The position numbers and the translations under genes are program-made. A stretch of 64,000 bases of DNA. It comes from Vibrio pacinii DSM 19139 (GTDB lineage Bacteria; Pseudomonadota; Gammaproteobacteria; Enterobacterales; Vibrionaceae). The stretch is taken from assembly GCF_000711795.1 (NCBI RefSeq), contig NZ_JONH01000016.1, forward strand, positions 35,486-99,485, written 5' to 3'. Shown here piece after piece: positions 25,671 through 35,000 of this stretch; the stretch's first letter is position 1; every line of letters begins with the position of its first letter. The notes under the pieces were generated by a model. It searched no databases and was not told the DNA's origin. It was given only the letters and a program-made list of their open reading frames with translations.

Positions 25671-27569
25671 ATGAAAAAACTGTTACTGGCTCTCTCTCTG
25701 CTGTCTTGTTCTGTCCTCTCTGGCTTGGCATTCGCCGACAGCAACTTACAAAACACGACCATTAATGCAACAACGTATGCGCCCATTTACGCCCTCGACG
25801 ATAAACCCGTACTGGGCCGAGTGGAAAATGTTTACCTCAATAGCATCGAACCACTGCAACACATTCCCTTTGCAGGAAAAATTGATACCGGTGCCGATAC
25901 AACGTCAATTCATGCCAGCAATATTCATGTCACCAGTAGCCATCCAGAATTCAAAGACTTGCAAGATAATGCATTAATGCAAGCTTTGATCAATACCCCG
26001 GAAATTGATGATGTGGCCTATGATGACTGGAATGCTGAGCTTTTTGCACCTTATCAAGTCACCGTCAGTTTTGAGCTAGAAAACCCTTACAATAATGAGA
26101 TGGTTAGTGTTAATTCACCGTTGACACGTGTTGGGGTGATCCGCAGTCGCACCAGTAAAAAGCCCATCGTACGCCCAACAGTGACGTTGCCAATGACCAT
26201 TGCCGACACCACAGTGATGACAGAGGTGAACTTAACCGATCGTAGTCAATTTTCTGCCCCGGTGTTAATTGGCAAAACCTTCTTAAAAGATAATGCTTGG
26301 GTTTTTGCTGGCTACGACTATCTACAACAACAAAAACAAGCCCAATTAATCGGTAGAAAAGAGCAGGTCAACATTGGCGGCATCAGCCAAAACATCTCCT
26401 ACTCTATGAGCAATAACTACACTTCGCTGCACGCAACCAATATCAAGGTCGATAGCAAAACACAGCAAGTCAGCTTTGAGATCAGCGACTCTGACGGCAA
26501 TACGACTGCATTGACTCGACCACTAGAAAGAATGATTAAAGTTGCAGGTCAGCAGCGCCCAATGGTGTATGTCCCGGTCACCATATACAACCAAAAACGC
26601 CACTACTGGCTAGTATATTTGAGCGATCGTAGTCAGTTTCACAGTCAAATTCGCCTTGGCCAAGAGACGCTCAACCAACACTTTATGATCGATCCGAGCG
26701 CCACAGGCTTACTCTCTACCTCAGGTAAAACCTTTGACTCAAAATCGAAAGCACTGCAAGTCTCGGGGCAAGAAACTCTTAGCTTAGACGGTATCACGCT
26801 CAACGCCGAGCCATCGCTGGTAGTAAAAACACCGCTATTAAAAGTACCGAGTTTTGAAATCTATCAAGATCGCGGTAAAGATTGGGTCACCTATTATCTC
26901 TCTACCGCTGATGGCGATGCCAAACAGTTCTCAAAGCCGATCAACAAAAAGCTCAAAGTGGGTGACTCTATCCGCCCAGTGGTTTTTGGCACCTTTATTC
27001 TTCACGGTCAAGAGATTGAACTTGCCTACGCGATTGATGTGCTTGATGAGAATGAGGACAATGAATACTTCGTCATTGGTCAGAAGATGTCGAATCAAGG
27101 GGTGTTGATTAACACTCGCAGCGATAACTTACTCGACGGCTATCCTCTATTTAAAGCCGGTTATATTGAAGTAGCGCAAATCGATCAGCTTAGCTTCCCG
27201 GTCAAACTCGATACCGGTGCTGACATTAGCTCTATCAATGCACAAAATATTCGACGCTTCAAACAAGCGGGACAGCAAATGGTCAGCTTTGATTATCAAA
27301 ATGACTTAGGTATGGAGCAGAGTTTCACCCTACCGGTGGTGGATAACATGACAGTGACCGCCAAAGCAGGTGAGAAAGCCACCGTAAGACCCGTGGTAGA
27401 AATGTTCGTTAAACTCGGCACACTAGAGAAAAAGGTTCGGGTCAACTTACAAGATCGCAGCCGATTCCATTACAGTATGATTTTAGGTAAGAACTTCTTG
27501 AAATATGGCGCGGTGGTATCAAGTGATGAAGACTATATTCTGACCCAAAAACCCGCTTCAGAGCAATAA
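25671..27569 (+). CDS. Periplasmic protein with four retropepsin-like (PF05618-type) repeats
   Basis: A 632-residue exported protein. Residues 1-22 form a signal peptide (cleavage likely after AFA; an LLSC stretch at 10-13 makes a lipoprotein a weaker option). Four tandem units of about 110-165 residues follow. Unit 1 (about 45-215) has the retropepsin motif DTGAD at 72-76 and DRSQF...VLIGKTFL at 190-205. Unit 2 (about 225-345) keeps DRSQF...RLG but has SNNYTSL in place of DTGAD. Unit 3 (about 362-490) lacks both. Unit 4 (about 492-625) has DTGAD at 514-518 and DRSRF...ILGKNFL. The family is annotated as putative zinc protease, though the DTG-A motif is that of aspartic retropepsins such as RimB. 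Substrate unknown. Confidence 0.82.
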   Translation: MKKLLLALSLLSCSVLSGLAFADSNLQNTTINATTYAPIYALDDKPVLGRVENVYLNSIEPLQHIPFAGKIDTGADTTSIHASNIHVTSSHPEFKDLQDNALMQALINTPEIDDVAYDDWNAELFAPYQVTVSFELENPYNNEMVSVNSPLTRVGVIRSRTSKKPIVRPTVTLPMTIADTTVMTEVNLTDRSQFSAPVLIGKTFLKDNAWVFAGYDYLQQQKQAQLIGRKEQVNIGGISQNISYSMSNNYTSLHATNIKVDSKTQQVSFEISDSDGNTTALTRPLERMIKVAGQQRPMVYVPVTIYNQKRHYWLVYLSDRSQFHSQIRLGQETLNQHFMIDPSATGLLSTSGKTFDSKSKALQVSGQETLSLDGITLNAEPSLVVKTPLLKVPSFEIYQDRGKDWVTYYLSTADGDAKQFSKPINKKLKVGDSIRPVVFGTFILHGQEIELAYAIDVLDENEDNEYFVIGQKMSNQGVLINTRSDNLLDGYPLFKAGYIEVAQIDQLSFPVKLDTGADISSINAQNIRRFKQAGQQMVSFDYQNDLGMEQSFTLPVVDNMTVTAKAGEKATVRPVVEMFVKLGTLEKKVRVNLQDRSRFHYSMILGKNFLKYGAVVSSDEDYILTQKPASEQ

Positions 27570-27627
27570 TCTTCTTCAGAACAATAACCTTCTTCAGAGC
27601 CATAACTCTCTTCTAGCACAATCACAC
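27556..27627 (+). repeat. 18-bp tandem repeat carrying repeated in-frame stop codons
   Basis: Starting at 27556, 27574, 27592 and 27610, four units of period 18 bp begin CTTC; the first three read CTTCAGAGCAATAA, CTTCAGAACAATAA and CTTCAGAGCCATAA. The period is six codons, so TAA recurs in frame at 27567, 27585 and 27603. The repeat therefore duplicates the very end of the retropepsin-like gene including its stop. Confidence 0.85.
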
Positions 27628-27656
27628 AACATCCCGCCTTGAGCGGGATGTTTGAT
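27628..27656. terminator. Stem-loop between the retropepsin-like gene and greB
   Basis: AACATCCCGC (27628-27637) pairs with GCGGGATGTT (27643-27652) with a CTTGA loop. T-tracts are short on both sides (TTTGATT on plus), so it is a moderate bidirectional terminator. Confidence 0.65.
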
Positions 27657-27664
27657 TATGGTGG

Positions 27665-28144
27665 TTAATCAGCGTGATAACGGATGCTATTCACAAACCA
27701 CTCTTTTTCACCTTGTGGTGTTTTGACGACAAATTCATCGTCGACCTGTTTTTTTAATAGCGCGCGGGCCATTGGTGAGTCTATCGAGATATACCCTTTA
27801 GCATCACCGTAAATCTCATCAGGACCGACAATACGAAACACCTTCACTTCGCCCGCTTCGTTTTCGATCTCGACCCAGGCACCAAAGAAAACTTTGCCTT
27901 CTTGCTGCGCCGAGTAATCGACGACTTTAACTTGCTCTAAGCGTTTGCGTAAATAGCGCACCCGACGGTCGATCTCACGGAGACGCTTCTTGTTATATTG
28001 ATAATCTGCGTTTTCACTTCGATCGCCAAGACTCGCCGCCCAAGTCACTTTTTTGGTCACTTCAGGGCGCTCTTCTTTCCAGAGAAAGTCGAGCTCTTTT
28101 TTAAGTCGATCAAAGCCTTCGCGTGTTATTAGGTTCGTTTTCAT
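27665..28144 (-). CDS. greB: Transcription elongation factor GreB
   Basis: Stimulates RNA cleavage by backtracked RNA polymerase. The 159-residue product (E. coli 158) has the N-terminal coiled coil with the acidic tip LGDRSENADYQYNKKRLREID (Asp and Glu at the tip enter the secondary channel) and the C-terminal FKBP-like domain. MKTNLITREG at 28144 aligns with E. coli; an 11-codon upstream extension does not. It is divergent from ompR and separated from it by about 170 nt containing an inverted repeat. Confidence 0.96.
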   Translation of the reverse strand: MKTNLITREGFDRLKKELDFLWKEERPEVTKKVTWAASLGDRSENADYQYNKKRLREIDRRVRYLRKRLEQVKVVDYSAQQEGKVFFGAWVEIENEAGEVKVFRIVGPDEIYGDAKGYISIDSPMARALLKKQVDDEFVVKTPQGEKEWFVNSIRYHAD

Positions 28145-28232
28145 AATTCTGACGAGTTTAAATTGCAGTTGCGACATACATTAGCTAAAAAAGAAATAAA
28201 CGTTAACAATTCTTTGCGCCAATTGCGCCCGA

Positions 28233-28254
28233 ACAGTGTTACATTTTACACTGT
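28233..28254. promoter_or_regulatory. Inverted repeat in the greB-ompR promoter region
   Basis: ACAGTGT (28233-28239) and ACACTGT (28248-28254) form a 7-bp dyad with an 8-nt spacer, 59 nt before ompR and 89 nt before greB. It is preceded by a tandem TTGCGCC pair. The arrangement fits an operator between two divergent promoters; no regulator is identified. Confidence 0.35.
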
Positions 28255-28312
28255 GCAATTGGATCTGGTATCCGAGTCTCGCGCAAGCTGATTGAATAGG
28301 TGGACCTACTAC

Positions 28313-29032
28313 ATGCAAGAAAATCACAAGATATTAGTTGTCGATGATGACGCACGACTTCGTGCTCTATTGGAACGTTACTTATCGGAACAAGGCTTCC
28401 AAGTTCGTAGCGTTGCGAACAGCGAACAAATGGACCGTCTACTCACGCGCGAAACTTTCCATTTAATGGTGCTCGATCTGATGCTGCCTGGTGAAGATGG
28501 CTTGTCTATATGCCGCCGCCTGCGCAACGCCAATAACACCTTACCGATTTTAATGCTCACCGCTAAAGGCGACGAGGTCGACCGCATTGTCGGCCTTGAA
28601 GTAGGCGCAGACGATTACCTGCCGAAGCCATTTAATCCACGCGAACTGCTCGCGCGCATCAAAGCGGTACTGCGTCGTCAAACGATTGAGCTACCTGGCG
28701 CGCCTAGTAGTGAAGAGTCGACGGTTGAATTTGGCGACTTCCGTTTAAATCTCGGAACGCGTGAGATGTTCCGCGGCGACGAAGCTATGCCACTGACATC
28801 GGGTGAGTTTGCCGTACTCAAAGCGTTAGTGACCAATGCCCGTGAACCGATGTCGCGTGATAAGCTGATGAATATGGCACGTGGGCGTGAGTACTCGGCG
28901 ATGGAGCGCTCGATTGATGTTCAGATCTCTCGTTTACGCCGTATGCTTGAGGTCGATCCAAGCAAACCTCGTTACATTCAAACCGTTTGGGGACTAGGTT
29001 ATGTGTTTGTCCCAGATGGCAGAGAAGCCTAA
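28313..29032 (+). CDS. ompR: OmpR response regulator
   Basis: A 239-residue response regulator, identical in length to E. coli OmpR. Receiver domain with the acidic pocket DDD at 11-13, phospho-acceptor Asp55 and conserved Lys (LPKPF); winged-helix DNA-binding domain (about 135-239) ending [10 protein letters not shown]. With EnvZ it senses osmolarity and acid pH and controls porin and envelope genes. ATG 28313 aligns with E. coli; an upstream TTG is rejected. The envZ gene does not overlap it: a 77-nt gap with a hairpin intervenes. Confidence 0.98.
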   Translation: MQENHKILVVDDDARLRALLERYLSEQGFQVRSVANSEQMDRLLTRETFHLMVLDLMLPGEDGLSICRRLRNANNTLPILMLTAKGDEVDRIVGLEVGADDYLPKPFNPRELLARIKAVLRRQTIELPGAPSSEESTVEFGDFRLNLGTREMFRGDEAMPLTSGEFAVLKALVTNAREPMSRDKLMNMARGREYSAMERSIDVQISRLRRMLEVDPSKPRYIQTVWGLGYVFVPDGREA

Positions 29033-29049
29033 CTCAGCAACCCATTCCC

Positions 29050-29085
29050 CAGTGCGAGCCTACAGCTCGCACTGTTGGTTTTTAT
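29050..29085 (+). terminator. Terminator-like hairpin between ompR and envZ
   Basis: CAGTGCGAGC (29050-29059) pairs with GCTCGCACTG (29065-29074), a perfect 10-bp stem with a 5-nt loop, followed by TTGGTTTTTA. It would stop a fraction of transcripts before envZ. In E. coli these genes overlap instead. Confidence 0.65.
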
Positions 29086-29109
29086 CGGTCCTTTTTTAAG
29101 GTAGGTGTT

Positions 29110-30417
29110 ATGCGTATTCGCAGCTCATTTACTCAATCAATTTTTATCTTCCTCACACTTCTGATCGCCAGCCAGGTCTACTCTTACTATGCGGTCTTTA
29201 ACTACGCATTAATGCCCAGTTTGCAGCAGTTCAACAAGATTCTAGGCCACGAAATCAACTTGATGCTTGATGACTCCGCCAGCCTCGGCGATCAACTTGA
29301 CATGGACGCTCCATTGCGCCAGCGGGTCCTCGAACAACTTGGGGTGACTATTCATGCTCAAGACAGCGCCATTGCAGATGAATATCATCATGCCGTGACG
29401 ATCGATCTAATGAGTGAAGAGATGACCAACGAGCTAGGCTCGCCCACCGATGTACGCATGATGTTGGGTGAACAGAGCTACATTTTGTGGATGAAAATCG
29501 ACTCTTTGCCGGGCTCTTTGTTACGAATTCCACTGTCTGAGTTGCAAGAAGAGGACTTTACGCCACTGTTTCGTAATAGTCTCATCATGGCGATGTTGAT
29601 TGTCGCGGGTGGTTGGTTGTTTATTCGCTTGCAAAATCGCCCTTTGATGGCTCTAGAAAAAGCAGCAAAAGGTGTTGGCCGCGGAGAGATCCCCGCGCCG
29701 CTGCCAGAAAAAGGCGCCTCTGAGATCCGCTCAGTCACCCGAGCCTTCAACCAGATGTCTAAGGGCATACAAGCCCTAGAAGAAGACCGGGCACTGCTGA
29801 TGGCAGGTATCAGTCACGATCTACGCACGCCACTGACGCGGATTCGCTTAGCGACCGAAATGATGTCACCGGAAGAGAGTTATCTCGCCGAAAGTATTAT
29901 TAGCGATACCGAAGAATGTAACGAGATCATCAGTCAGTTTATGGACTACCTCAAGCCAGTCAACCGCCAGTCATTTGTACACGTTGACCTGAACGAGATT
30001 GCCAATGAGGTTGCTTCATCCGAGGGTGGCTATGAAGTTCAGATTGAAACCAAACTCCACCAGCAACTTAAAGGCACACTGGGCAGTCCGATTGCGATCA
30101 AACGTGCGGTAAGCAATTTAGTGGTGAACGCGATTCGCTACGGCAACGGTTGGATACGAGTAAGCACCGGCATGACGGCAGACAACAAATTAGTTTGGGT
30201 GTGTGTTGAAGACAATGGACCAGGTATAGAGCAGAGCCAGATAAGCAAATTGTTTGAACCTTTCACGCGCGGAGACACTGCGCGAGGCAGTGAAGGCACC
30301 GGATTGGGCCTAGCGATAGTCAAACGTATTCTTAGTCAACACAATGGTTCAGTGATTGTGAACAACCGCAGTGGCGGCGGGCTAAAAGTACAAATCAGTT
30401 TCCCTGCGAGCAAATAG
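29110..30417 (+). CDS. envZ: EnvZ osmosensor histidine kinase
   Basis: A 435-residue inner-membrane kinase/phosphatase. TM1 about 10-30 and TM2 about 156-175 enclose a periplasmic domain. HAMP follows, then DHp with phospho-acceptor His236 in SHDLRTP, and CA domain with N box ([10 protein letters not shown]), DNGPG and [19 protein letters not shown] after TM1 is typical of EnvZ. ATG 29110 has AAGGTAGG before it; the frame extends 41 codons into ompR but does not align there. It pairs with OmpR immediately upstream. Confidence 0.97.
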   Translation: MRIRSSFTQSIFIFLTLLIASQVYSYYAVFNYALMPSLQQFNKILGHEINLMLDDSASLGDQLDMDAPLRQRVLEQLGVTIHAQDSAIADEYHHAVTIDLMSEEMTNELGSPTDVRMMLGEQSYILWMKIDSLPGSLLRIPLSELQEEDFTPLFRNSLIMAMLIVAGGWLFIRLQNRPLMALEKAAKGVGRGEIPAPLPEKGASEIRSVTRAFNQMSKGIQALEEDRALLMAGISHDLRTPLTRIRLATEMMSPEESYLAESIISDTEECNEIISQFMDYLKPVNRQSFVHVDLNEIANEVASSEGGYEVQIETKLHQQLKGTLGSPIAIKRAVSNLVVNAIRYGNGWIRVSTGMTADNKLVWVCVEDNGPGIEQSQISKLFEPFTRGDTARGSEGTGLGLAIVKRILSQHNGSVIVNNRSGGGLKVQISFPASK

Positions 30418-30480
30418 TTTTCATGCAAAAAATGGGGTCCCTACAACACCGATTCCTACAGCAAGCATTCCTGCCCAATA

Positions 30481-30510
30481 ATAAAATCAGGGCCGCATCA
30501 TGCGGCCCTG
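30481..30510 (-). terminator. Terminator of the gsp operon
   Basis: CAGGGCCGCA (30488-30497) pairs with TGCGGCCCTG (30501-30510), a 10-bp GC-rich stem. On the minus strand ATTTTATTATT follows. It lies 25 nt after the gspN stop and also backs envZ. Confidence 0.85.
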
Positions 30511-30534
30511 AGTGAACAAACTTAAGCGGGAAAA

Positions 30535-31302
30535 CTAAAGACGCCCTTGATAGCGAAACTGATATTTACCCTCAGCGTCGGCTTGCTCGGGCAACCATTT
30601 AAGTTGCTGTTGCAAACTGTCTGGGAACTCAGCCAATGGCTTGAACCACGCCGACGTTGAATAGCTGCTGTCTGGATTCAGACTGGCAACAAAACCACTC
30701 TCGACGGCATCACTGCGCTGCTCACCTTGGGCATCAATTTGGTTTTGCTGACAGGTAAAGTTGGCTACCACAGGACCAAGGGCAATCTCTGCCATTGGCA
30801 CCACCACCTTGTCAGTATTCCAGACTAGGCTCCCCTCAGCACTGTCACAATAAGGCTCACCATAGCGATAGTCACGCACACTCAACTCGACTTGCCCTGT
30901 TAATTCAACGGGCACAGGCAGAGTCGGTGCAAACTGCATCACCTGCTCGACGGGCAATGACGCGATAAAGTTTTGCGCGTAGGCGCCCTGAATAGAGACA
31001 CCGACCACACCTCGCCCAAGCACGCCGAGATCACTATCGCGACCAAAACGAACTTGCGCTTCTAATTTACCAGTCAGTAACTTAATCACATTCAGCTGCC
31101 AGTTCAGTGAGCCGTAATTGCGCTTTTGCCAGTTCACTTGATGCACCGAGCCTTGCCATAGCGTACCTTGAGCGCCAGTTAACGTCAGTGGCGCGGGCAG
31201 AGGCGCATACATAACAATAAACTGCGCGGGTAAATGAACCATGGCACTAACCACTAACACACCTACTAGCAGCAGTGTCGACAACAGGATTTTTCTCACC
31301 AC
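30535..31302 (-). CDS. gspN: Type II secretion system protein N
   Basis: A 255-residue bitopic inner-membrane protein: TM at about 5-25, then a periplasmic beta-rich domain with the GspN pattern of GTLWQGS and NWQLN. GspN is present in Vibrio/Aeromonas-type systems and is not strictly essential in all of them. GTG start 2 nt after the gspM stop, with GAGGG upstream; the next codon is also GTG. It is the last gene of the operon. Confidence 0.9.
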   Translation of the reverse strand: MVRKILLSTLLLVGVLVVSAMVHLPAQFIVMYAPLPAPLTLTGAQGTLWQGSVHQVNWQKRNYGSLNWQLNVIKLLTGKLEAQVRFGRDSDLGVLGRGVVGVSIQGAYAQNFIASLPVEQVMQFAPTLPVPVELTGQVELSVRDYRYGEPYCDSAEGSLVWNTDKVVVPMAEIALGPVVANFTCQQNQIDAQGEQRSDAVESGFVASLNPDSSYSTSAWFKPLAEFPDSLQQQLKWLPEQADAEGKYQFRYQGRL

Positions 31303-31303
31303 A

Positions 31304-31795
31304 CTACCCTCGACTCAATTGCAGACGGTTGATTTCAACCATGCCATCACGTTCGGCTTTGTCGATATCGAGGAAAACCACACCAATTCCGTGCGTCTCC
31401 TGCAAAAAAGACAGCCAGCTAATAAACTGATTAAACGGCATCGGCGAGATCCACACTTGGAACTCTTCACCGCGCGGCTGAACCCGAATCAACTCAACGT
31501 TAAATTGACCCACACTTGAGGAAATCGCCTGATTGATCGGCAGGCTTGAGACACTCTTGCCGCCTTGGCCGCGAAATTGGTTGATGTCATCCGCTTTCTC
31601 TTTAACCCAGGAGAGCAACTGCTTTTCGCTTTGGATGCGCATTTGCGCATTGGCGGCGCGTTCACTGACAGGTTGAACAATCCCCCAATATAAGCCACCG
31701 AGCACCAACACGAGTACACACACCACCACGGAGCGCTGTTCACGAACCGAAATGCTCATCCACCAATTCTGTAAGGAACTTATTACTTGCTTCAT
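31304..31795 (-). CDS. gspM: Type II secretion system protein M
   Basis: A 163-residue bitopic inner-membrane protein: short cytoplasmic tail, TM at about 21-42 and a periplasmic ferredoxin-like domain. It stabilises GspL and GspE in the assembly platform. It lies 10 nt after gspL and almost abuts gspN, so its translation is coupled to the operon. Confidence 0.92.
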   Translation of the reverse strand: MKQVISSLQNWWMSISVREQRSVVVCVLVLVLGGLYWGIVQPVSERAANAQMRIQSEKQLLSWVKEKADDINQFRGQGGKSVSSLPINQAISSSVGQFNVELIRVQPRGEEFQVWISPMPFNQFISWLSFLQETHGIGVVFLDIDKAERDGMVEINRLQLSRG

Positions 31796-31805
31796 CTTCG
31801 TTGCC

Positions 31806-33017
31806 TCACAATGGTTTTAAAACAAACGAACCGATCACCGCCTCGCCTGAGCGATTAAGTTGACCTTGCTCGACAGTAAATTGTTCAGATAACAACTGCG
31901 CCGCGCGCTCAAAGGTTTGAAAATCTTTGCTTTGCGCTTGTATTCGAATTTCGCCACGCCCACTGTCATATTTAAAACTAGTGAGATTTAGTGCCGGCAC
32001 TTTGGCAAGCTGTGACGTCATCTCAATCATCGACTCAAGTAGTGCACTTTGCGCGCCACCCTCGGATAGACGTGACGCTTCGCGTTCCATTTCGCGCTTC
32101 AAATAGCTCACGGTAGGAATTTTTACTTTGCCCGGCAATGATTGACGGAAAATGCGTTCGCTCTCAGTGCGATAGGCATTCGCCTGCGCTTCATACGTTT
32201 GGATTTTCAGTACGTTATTCACCACCACCACAGCCAGTAACAACACCGCCGCCACTGCCACTTTCTGCCACACTTTCCAATAGCGACTTAACGATGACTT
32301 CGGTTTAAATTGCCCCGTCAGCAGATTGAGCTTACTCGTCACCGCTTGCTCAGCCAGTAACTCCATCACCAGCACAGGTTCGGCTAACTGCCACTGTTGC
32401 AGTTGGTCTGACGGCAAAGAGGGTAAAGCAGAGTAGGCAGAGACTGGTAAAGGCTCATCATCTTGCTTAACCCAATCTGACTCAGTAACCAGTGCCAACC
32501 AATCCGCGGTGATACTCATACCTAGATAAGGCGATTTCTTTAACAACCAGTTGCCATCTAACTCAACCGCAGCAATACCCTCGACATTAGGCAACGCCAA
32601 CACATCCGGCATCACTTTGTAGATCTGGCAGCCAATATCCCTTAAGCGCATTAACACGCTTTCAAACCATTCACTATCAACCGCACAAACCTGTGCACGG
32701 CCTTGTGCTTGGTGCAAAATGGTAAAATGGAGCTGATCTACATCCTGAGCCAGTTCATCTTCTAGCACATAAGGTAGCATGGTTTCGAGCTGACGACTGG
32801 CGCCTGACGGAATTGCGACATCCGCTAACACTAAGCTGTCTGCGGCTAATAACACCAACGTACGGCGCTGCTCAGCGTACGTCGCCAGTTGCACTAATTC
32901 ATGCTGACTGGCGAGCTCACCACTGGCAATCACTGCCTTTTGCACTTGTGACCAAACTAGCCATTGCACCGCTTGATCTAAGTTGTTACTCAGTCGAACG
33001 ATCAGAAACTCGTTCAC
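31806..33017 (-). CDS. gspL: Type II secretion system protein L
   Basis: A 403-residue inner-membrane protein whose large cytoplasmic actin-like domain (about 1-240) recruits the ATPase GspE. TM about 252-272 and a periplasmic ferredoxin-like domain (about 320-403) follow. GTG start is preceded by GGAGG and overlaps the end of gspK by 32 nt. It connects energy input to the pseudopilus platform with GspM, GspF and GspC. Confidence 0.94.
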   Translation of the reverse strand: MNEFLIVRLSNNLDQAVQWLVWSQVQKAVIASGELASQHELVQLATYAEQRRTLVLLAADSLVLADVAIPSGASRQLETMLPYVLEDELAQDVDQLHFTILHQAQGRAQVCAVDSEWFESVLMRLRDIGCQIYKVMPDVLALPNVEGIAAVELDGNWLLKKSPYLGMSITADWLALVTESDWVKQDDEPLPVSAYSALPSLPSDQLQQWQLAEPVLVMELLAEQAVTSKLNLLTGQFKPKSSLSRYWKVWQKVAVAAVLLLAVVVVNNVLKIQTYEAQANAYRTESERIFRQSLPGKVKIPTVSYLKREMEREASRLSEGGAQSALLESMIEMTSQLAKVPALNLTSFKYDSGRGEIRIQAQSKDFQTFERAAQLLSEQFTVEQGQLNRSGEAVIGSFVLKPL

Positions 33018-34002
33018 CGATACCTCCGAAGCGGCGGCGAATCACCGTCGCAGTTTCTTTATTGTTACTGTAAAGCAAACTACGGAGTCGAATACGTGAT
33101 TCGCCCACCAACAGTTGTGCATCAAGTTCAAAGTAGCTGCTTGTCACCGACAAGTAGCCTTTAATATTATCGCGAGCATCAGGTGGAACCGTACTCAGCG
33201 CACTTTCATTTAAAAAGTCATCAATCGACGCCCAACCATCAAAAGGGCGATCCTTAAGTAACTGCTTAGCCGCATCAACGCCTAACGTGGGATAGAAAAG
33301 AGCCGCAAGCAAAGCGCCATGTTCAACATCAATCGTATTGACGTTGAGGCGCAGATCCGACACCGGTAGCGCACAGATCATCGGCGCGACTTTCTCCATC
33401 ACCTCTCCAGAGACTTGCTGCACCGCTCTGAGCTCTGAGCTATCAGCAAGTAGCACATTGGCACTCAGATAAGCTGGCGACATTGACTCATACAAGCTGT
33501 CTTCCGCACCGGCGGCTGAGTCGACGTTAGTATTGCTATCCACATATTCCCACAGCGATTGAGCAATGGTCTCAGCTTGGTAGTTTTCAACCTCTAACTC
33601 TTCGAGTAAGTGCTGAAAAGTATCAACCAAATAAGGCGTTGTTCCAGAGCCAGCTTGCACGCTTTGCCCAGCGAGCGCATTGAGGTTAAAGCATGCCTGT
33701 TTGTCGACTAAACGCCCAGTTAACGTACCGTAGTCAAGCGGATACGTTTGCTCCTCTAATGCCCACGGCTGGGACAGGTTAATCGTATCTGAGTCTTGAA
33801 AGCTCTGCTCAAGGCCGAATTTAACCAAAGCTTCAGCGCCAATACTGTACCAATACGCTTGTTGGTAATTGATCTGATTGGTTGCACGGCGAAACTGGCC
33901 AAATAAGCGGTCAGTCATGCTCGCGGCGATACTGACCATCACCGTCAACAACAACAGCACAACAATCAGTGCGACACCACGCTGCTTCTTAGCTGGCATC
34001 AT
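32986..34002 (-). CDS. gspK: Type II secretion system minor pseudopilin K
   Basis: A 338-residue minor pseudopilin, the largest of the tip complex with GspI and GspJ. The prepilin site is [17 protein letters not shown]. Position +5 after the cleavage is Val, not the Glu of other pseudopilins, a characteristic of GspK that places it at the tip. Of the two consecutive ATGs, 34002 has GAGGA at 8 nt. It overlaps gspJ by 14 nt. Confidence 0.93.
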   Translation of the reverse strand: MMPAKKQRGVALIVVLLLLTVMVSIAASMTDRLFGQFRRATNQINYQQAYWYSIGAEALVKFGLEQSFQDSDTINLSQPWALEEQTYPLDYGTLTGRLVDKQACFNLNALAGQSVQAGSGTTPYLVDTFQHLLEELEVENYQAETIAQSLWEYVDSNTNVDSAAGAEDSLYESMSPAYLSANVLLADSSELRAVQQVSGEVMEKVAPMICALPVSDLRLNVNTIDVEHGALLAALFYPTLGVDAAKQLLKDRPFDGWASIDDFLNESALSTVPPDARDNIKGYLSVTSSYFELDAQLLVGESRIRLRSLLYSNNKETATVIRRRFGGIGERVSDRSTE

Positions 34003-34657
34003 TGCGTTGTTCCTCAGTGGCATCAATACTACCGCCCCCCGTGAGGTAGAGACGTTCAATCTCACCGTAATCGCTCAGCGTCATCTTGACCGCGACCGCT
34101 TGAGGTAGCGCCAGCTTGGTCTGCCACTCATTTTGCCACTCCTTGCCATCAAAAAAGCGCAGTTCAAACGCCTCAACGTCGTCAAGCAGTGGCATGACGA
34201 TAGCCTCTTGCCCCGCGGGCGTATCGGCGTAGCGCCAAAACAGACGTTCTAACGTGTTATCTTTAATCCGATAACCGACCTTACTCACCTCACCACGTGG
34301 AAACTGTTGCTGAGGATTGTGCCAACCCAAGCGGACAAACATCACGCCTTTAGCATCGGAGTCGAGCAAATAGTCTTTCCACTCGATCAGCAAAGGAGCT
34401 GGGTCTTCACCATTGGTGCGCGATTGACGCAGCGCCATCTGGCGAAAGTCACTATCCATAAACACCAAAGTTCTCTGCAAAGACTTAAGGCGAGCACTAC
34501 GTTCAAGGGAAATTTCGTTGCTACGCTGAACCTGGCTCAATACTTGGTAGGCACCAACACTCAAACTGGCAAAAATCGCAATCGATAACAGCACTTCGAT
34601 TAAGGTGAAACCGTGCTGACGAGCGAGCCTGCTGCGCTGCATTTTACTTGGCGACAT
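33989..34657 (-). CDS. gspJ: Type II secretion system minor pseudopilin J
   Basis: A 222-residue minor pseudopilin with prepilin peptidase site [18 protein letters not shown], including Glu+5, and a C-terminal globular domain. ATG 34657 overlaps the end of gspI by 14 nt; an internal ATG at 34642 (leader of 10 residues) is an alternative that I cannot rule out. Forms the tip complex with GspI and GspK. Confidence 0.9.
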   Translation of the reverse strand: MSPSKMQRSRLARQHGFTLIEVLLSIAIFASLSVGAYQVLSQVQRSNEISLERSARLKSLQRTLVFMDSDFRQMALRQSRTNGEDPAPLLIEWKDYLLDSDAKGVMFVRLGWHNPQQQFPRGEVSKVGYRIKDNTLERLFWRYADTPAGQEAIVMPLLDDVEAFELRFFDGKEWQNEWQTKLALPQAVAVKMTLSDYGEIERLYLTGGGSIDATEEQRNDAS

Positions 34658-35000
34658 AACTTCTGACCGTGACCACAGGTGAACCTTTAGCAGTGGTTGC
34701 CACACTAACGTCAAACGCTTGCAACATGTCACCAGCAGTATTGACAGGTTCAACGCTCCAAAACCACTCACGACTCGCCAACTGTTCTTGCCCTTTTTGT
34801 TTACTCGGTTTTTGCCCAGTTAACATGACTTTGGCCATCTGGTTATCGGCCACCATCGCCGCAAAAGTTTTCTCTTCAAGATAGTTAAGCGTATTAAGGT
34901 GCTGGCTGACCGAACGAATTGTTGCAATCGCCGCAGTAGCAAATATGGCTAACGCGACCAACACTTCGAGCAGTGTAAAACCGTTGTTAGTTCGCCTCAT
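34644..35000 (-). CDS. gspI: Type II secretion system minor pseudopilin I
   Basis: A 118-residue minor pseudopilin with a very short basic leader (MRRTNNG) cleaved before FTLLEVLVALAIFATAA, with Glu+5. GspI nucleates the pseudopilus tip. Start overlaps the gspH end by 14 nt and its end overlaps gspJ. Confidence 0.94.
   Translation of the reverse strand: MRRTNNGFTLLEVLVALAIFATAAIATIRSVSQHLNTLNYLEEKTFAAMVADNQMAKVMLTGQKPSKQKGQEQLASREWFWSVEPVNTAGDMLQAFDVSVATTAKGSPVVTVRSYVAK

Noticed and set aside
25673..25712. LLSC at residues 10-13 of the retropepsin-like protein as a lipobox
   Set aside because: The hydrophobic stretch before it is short and the -1/-2 residues are not typical; a normal signal-peptidase I site after AFA fits better, but this is not excluded.
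28987..29109. 41-codon N-terminal extension of envZ overlapping ompR
   Set aside because: It is the out-of-frame end of ompR and its downstream hairpin; EnvZ alignment and the AAGGTAGG site fix the start at 29110.
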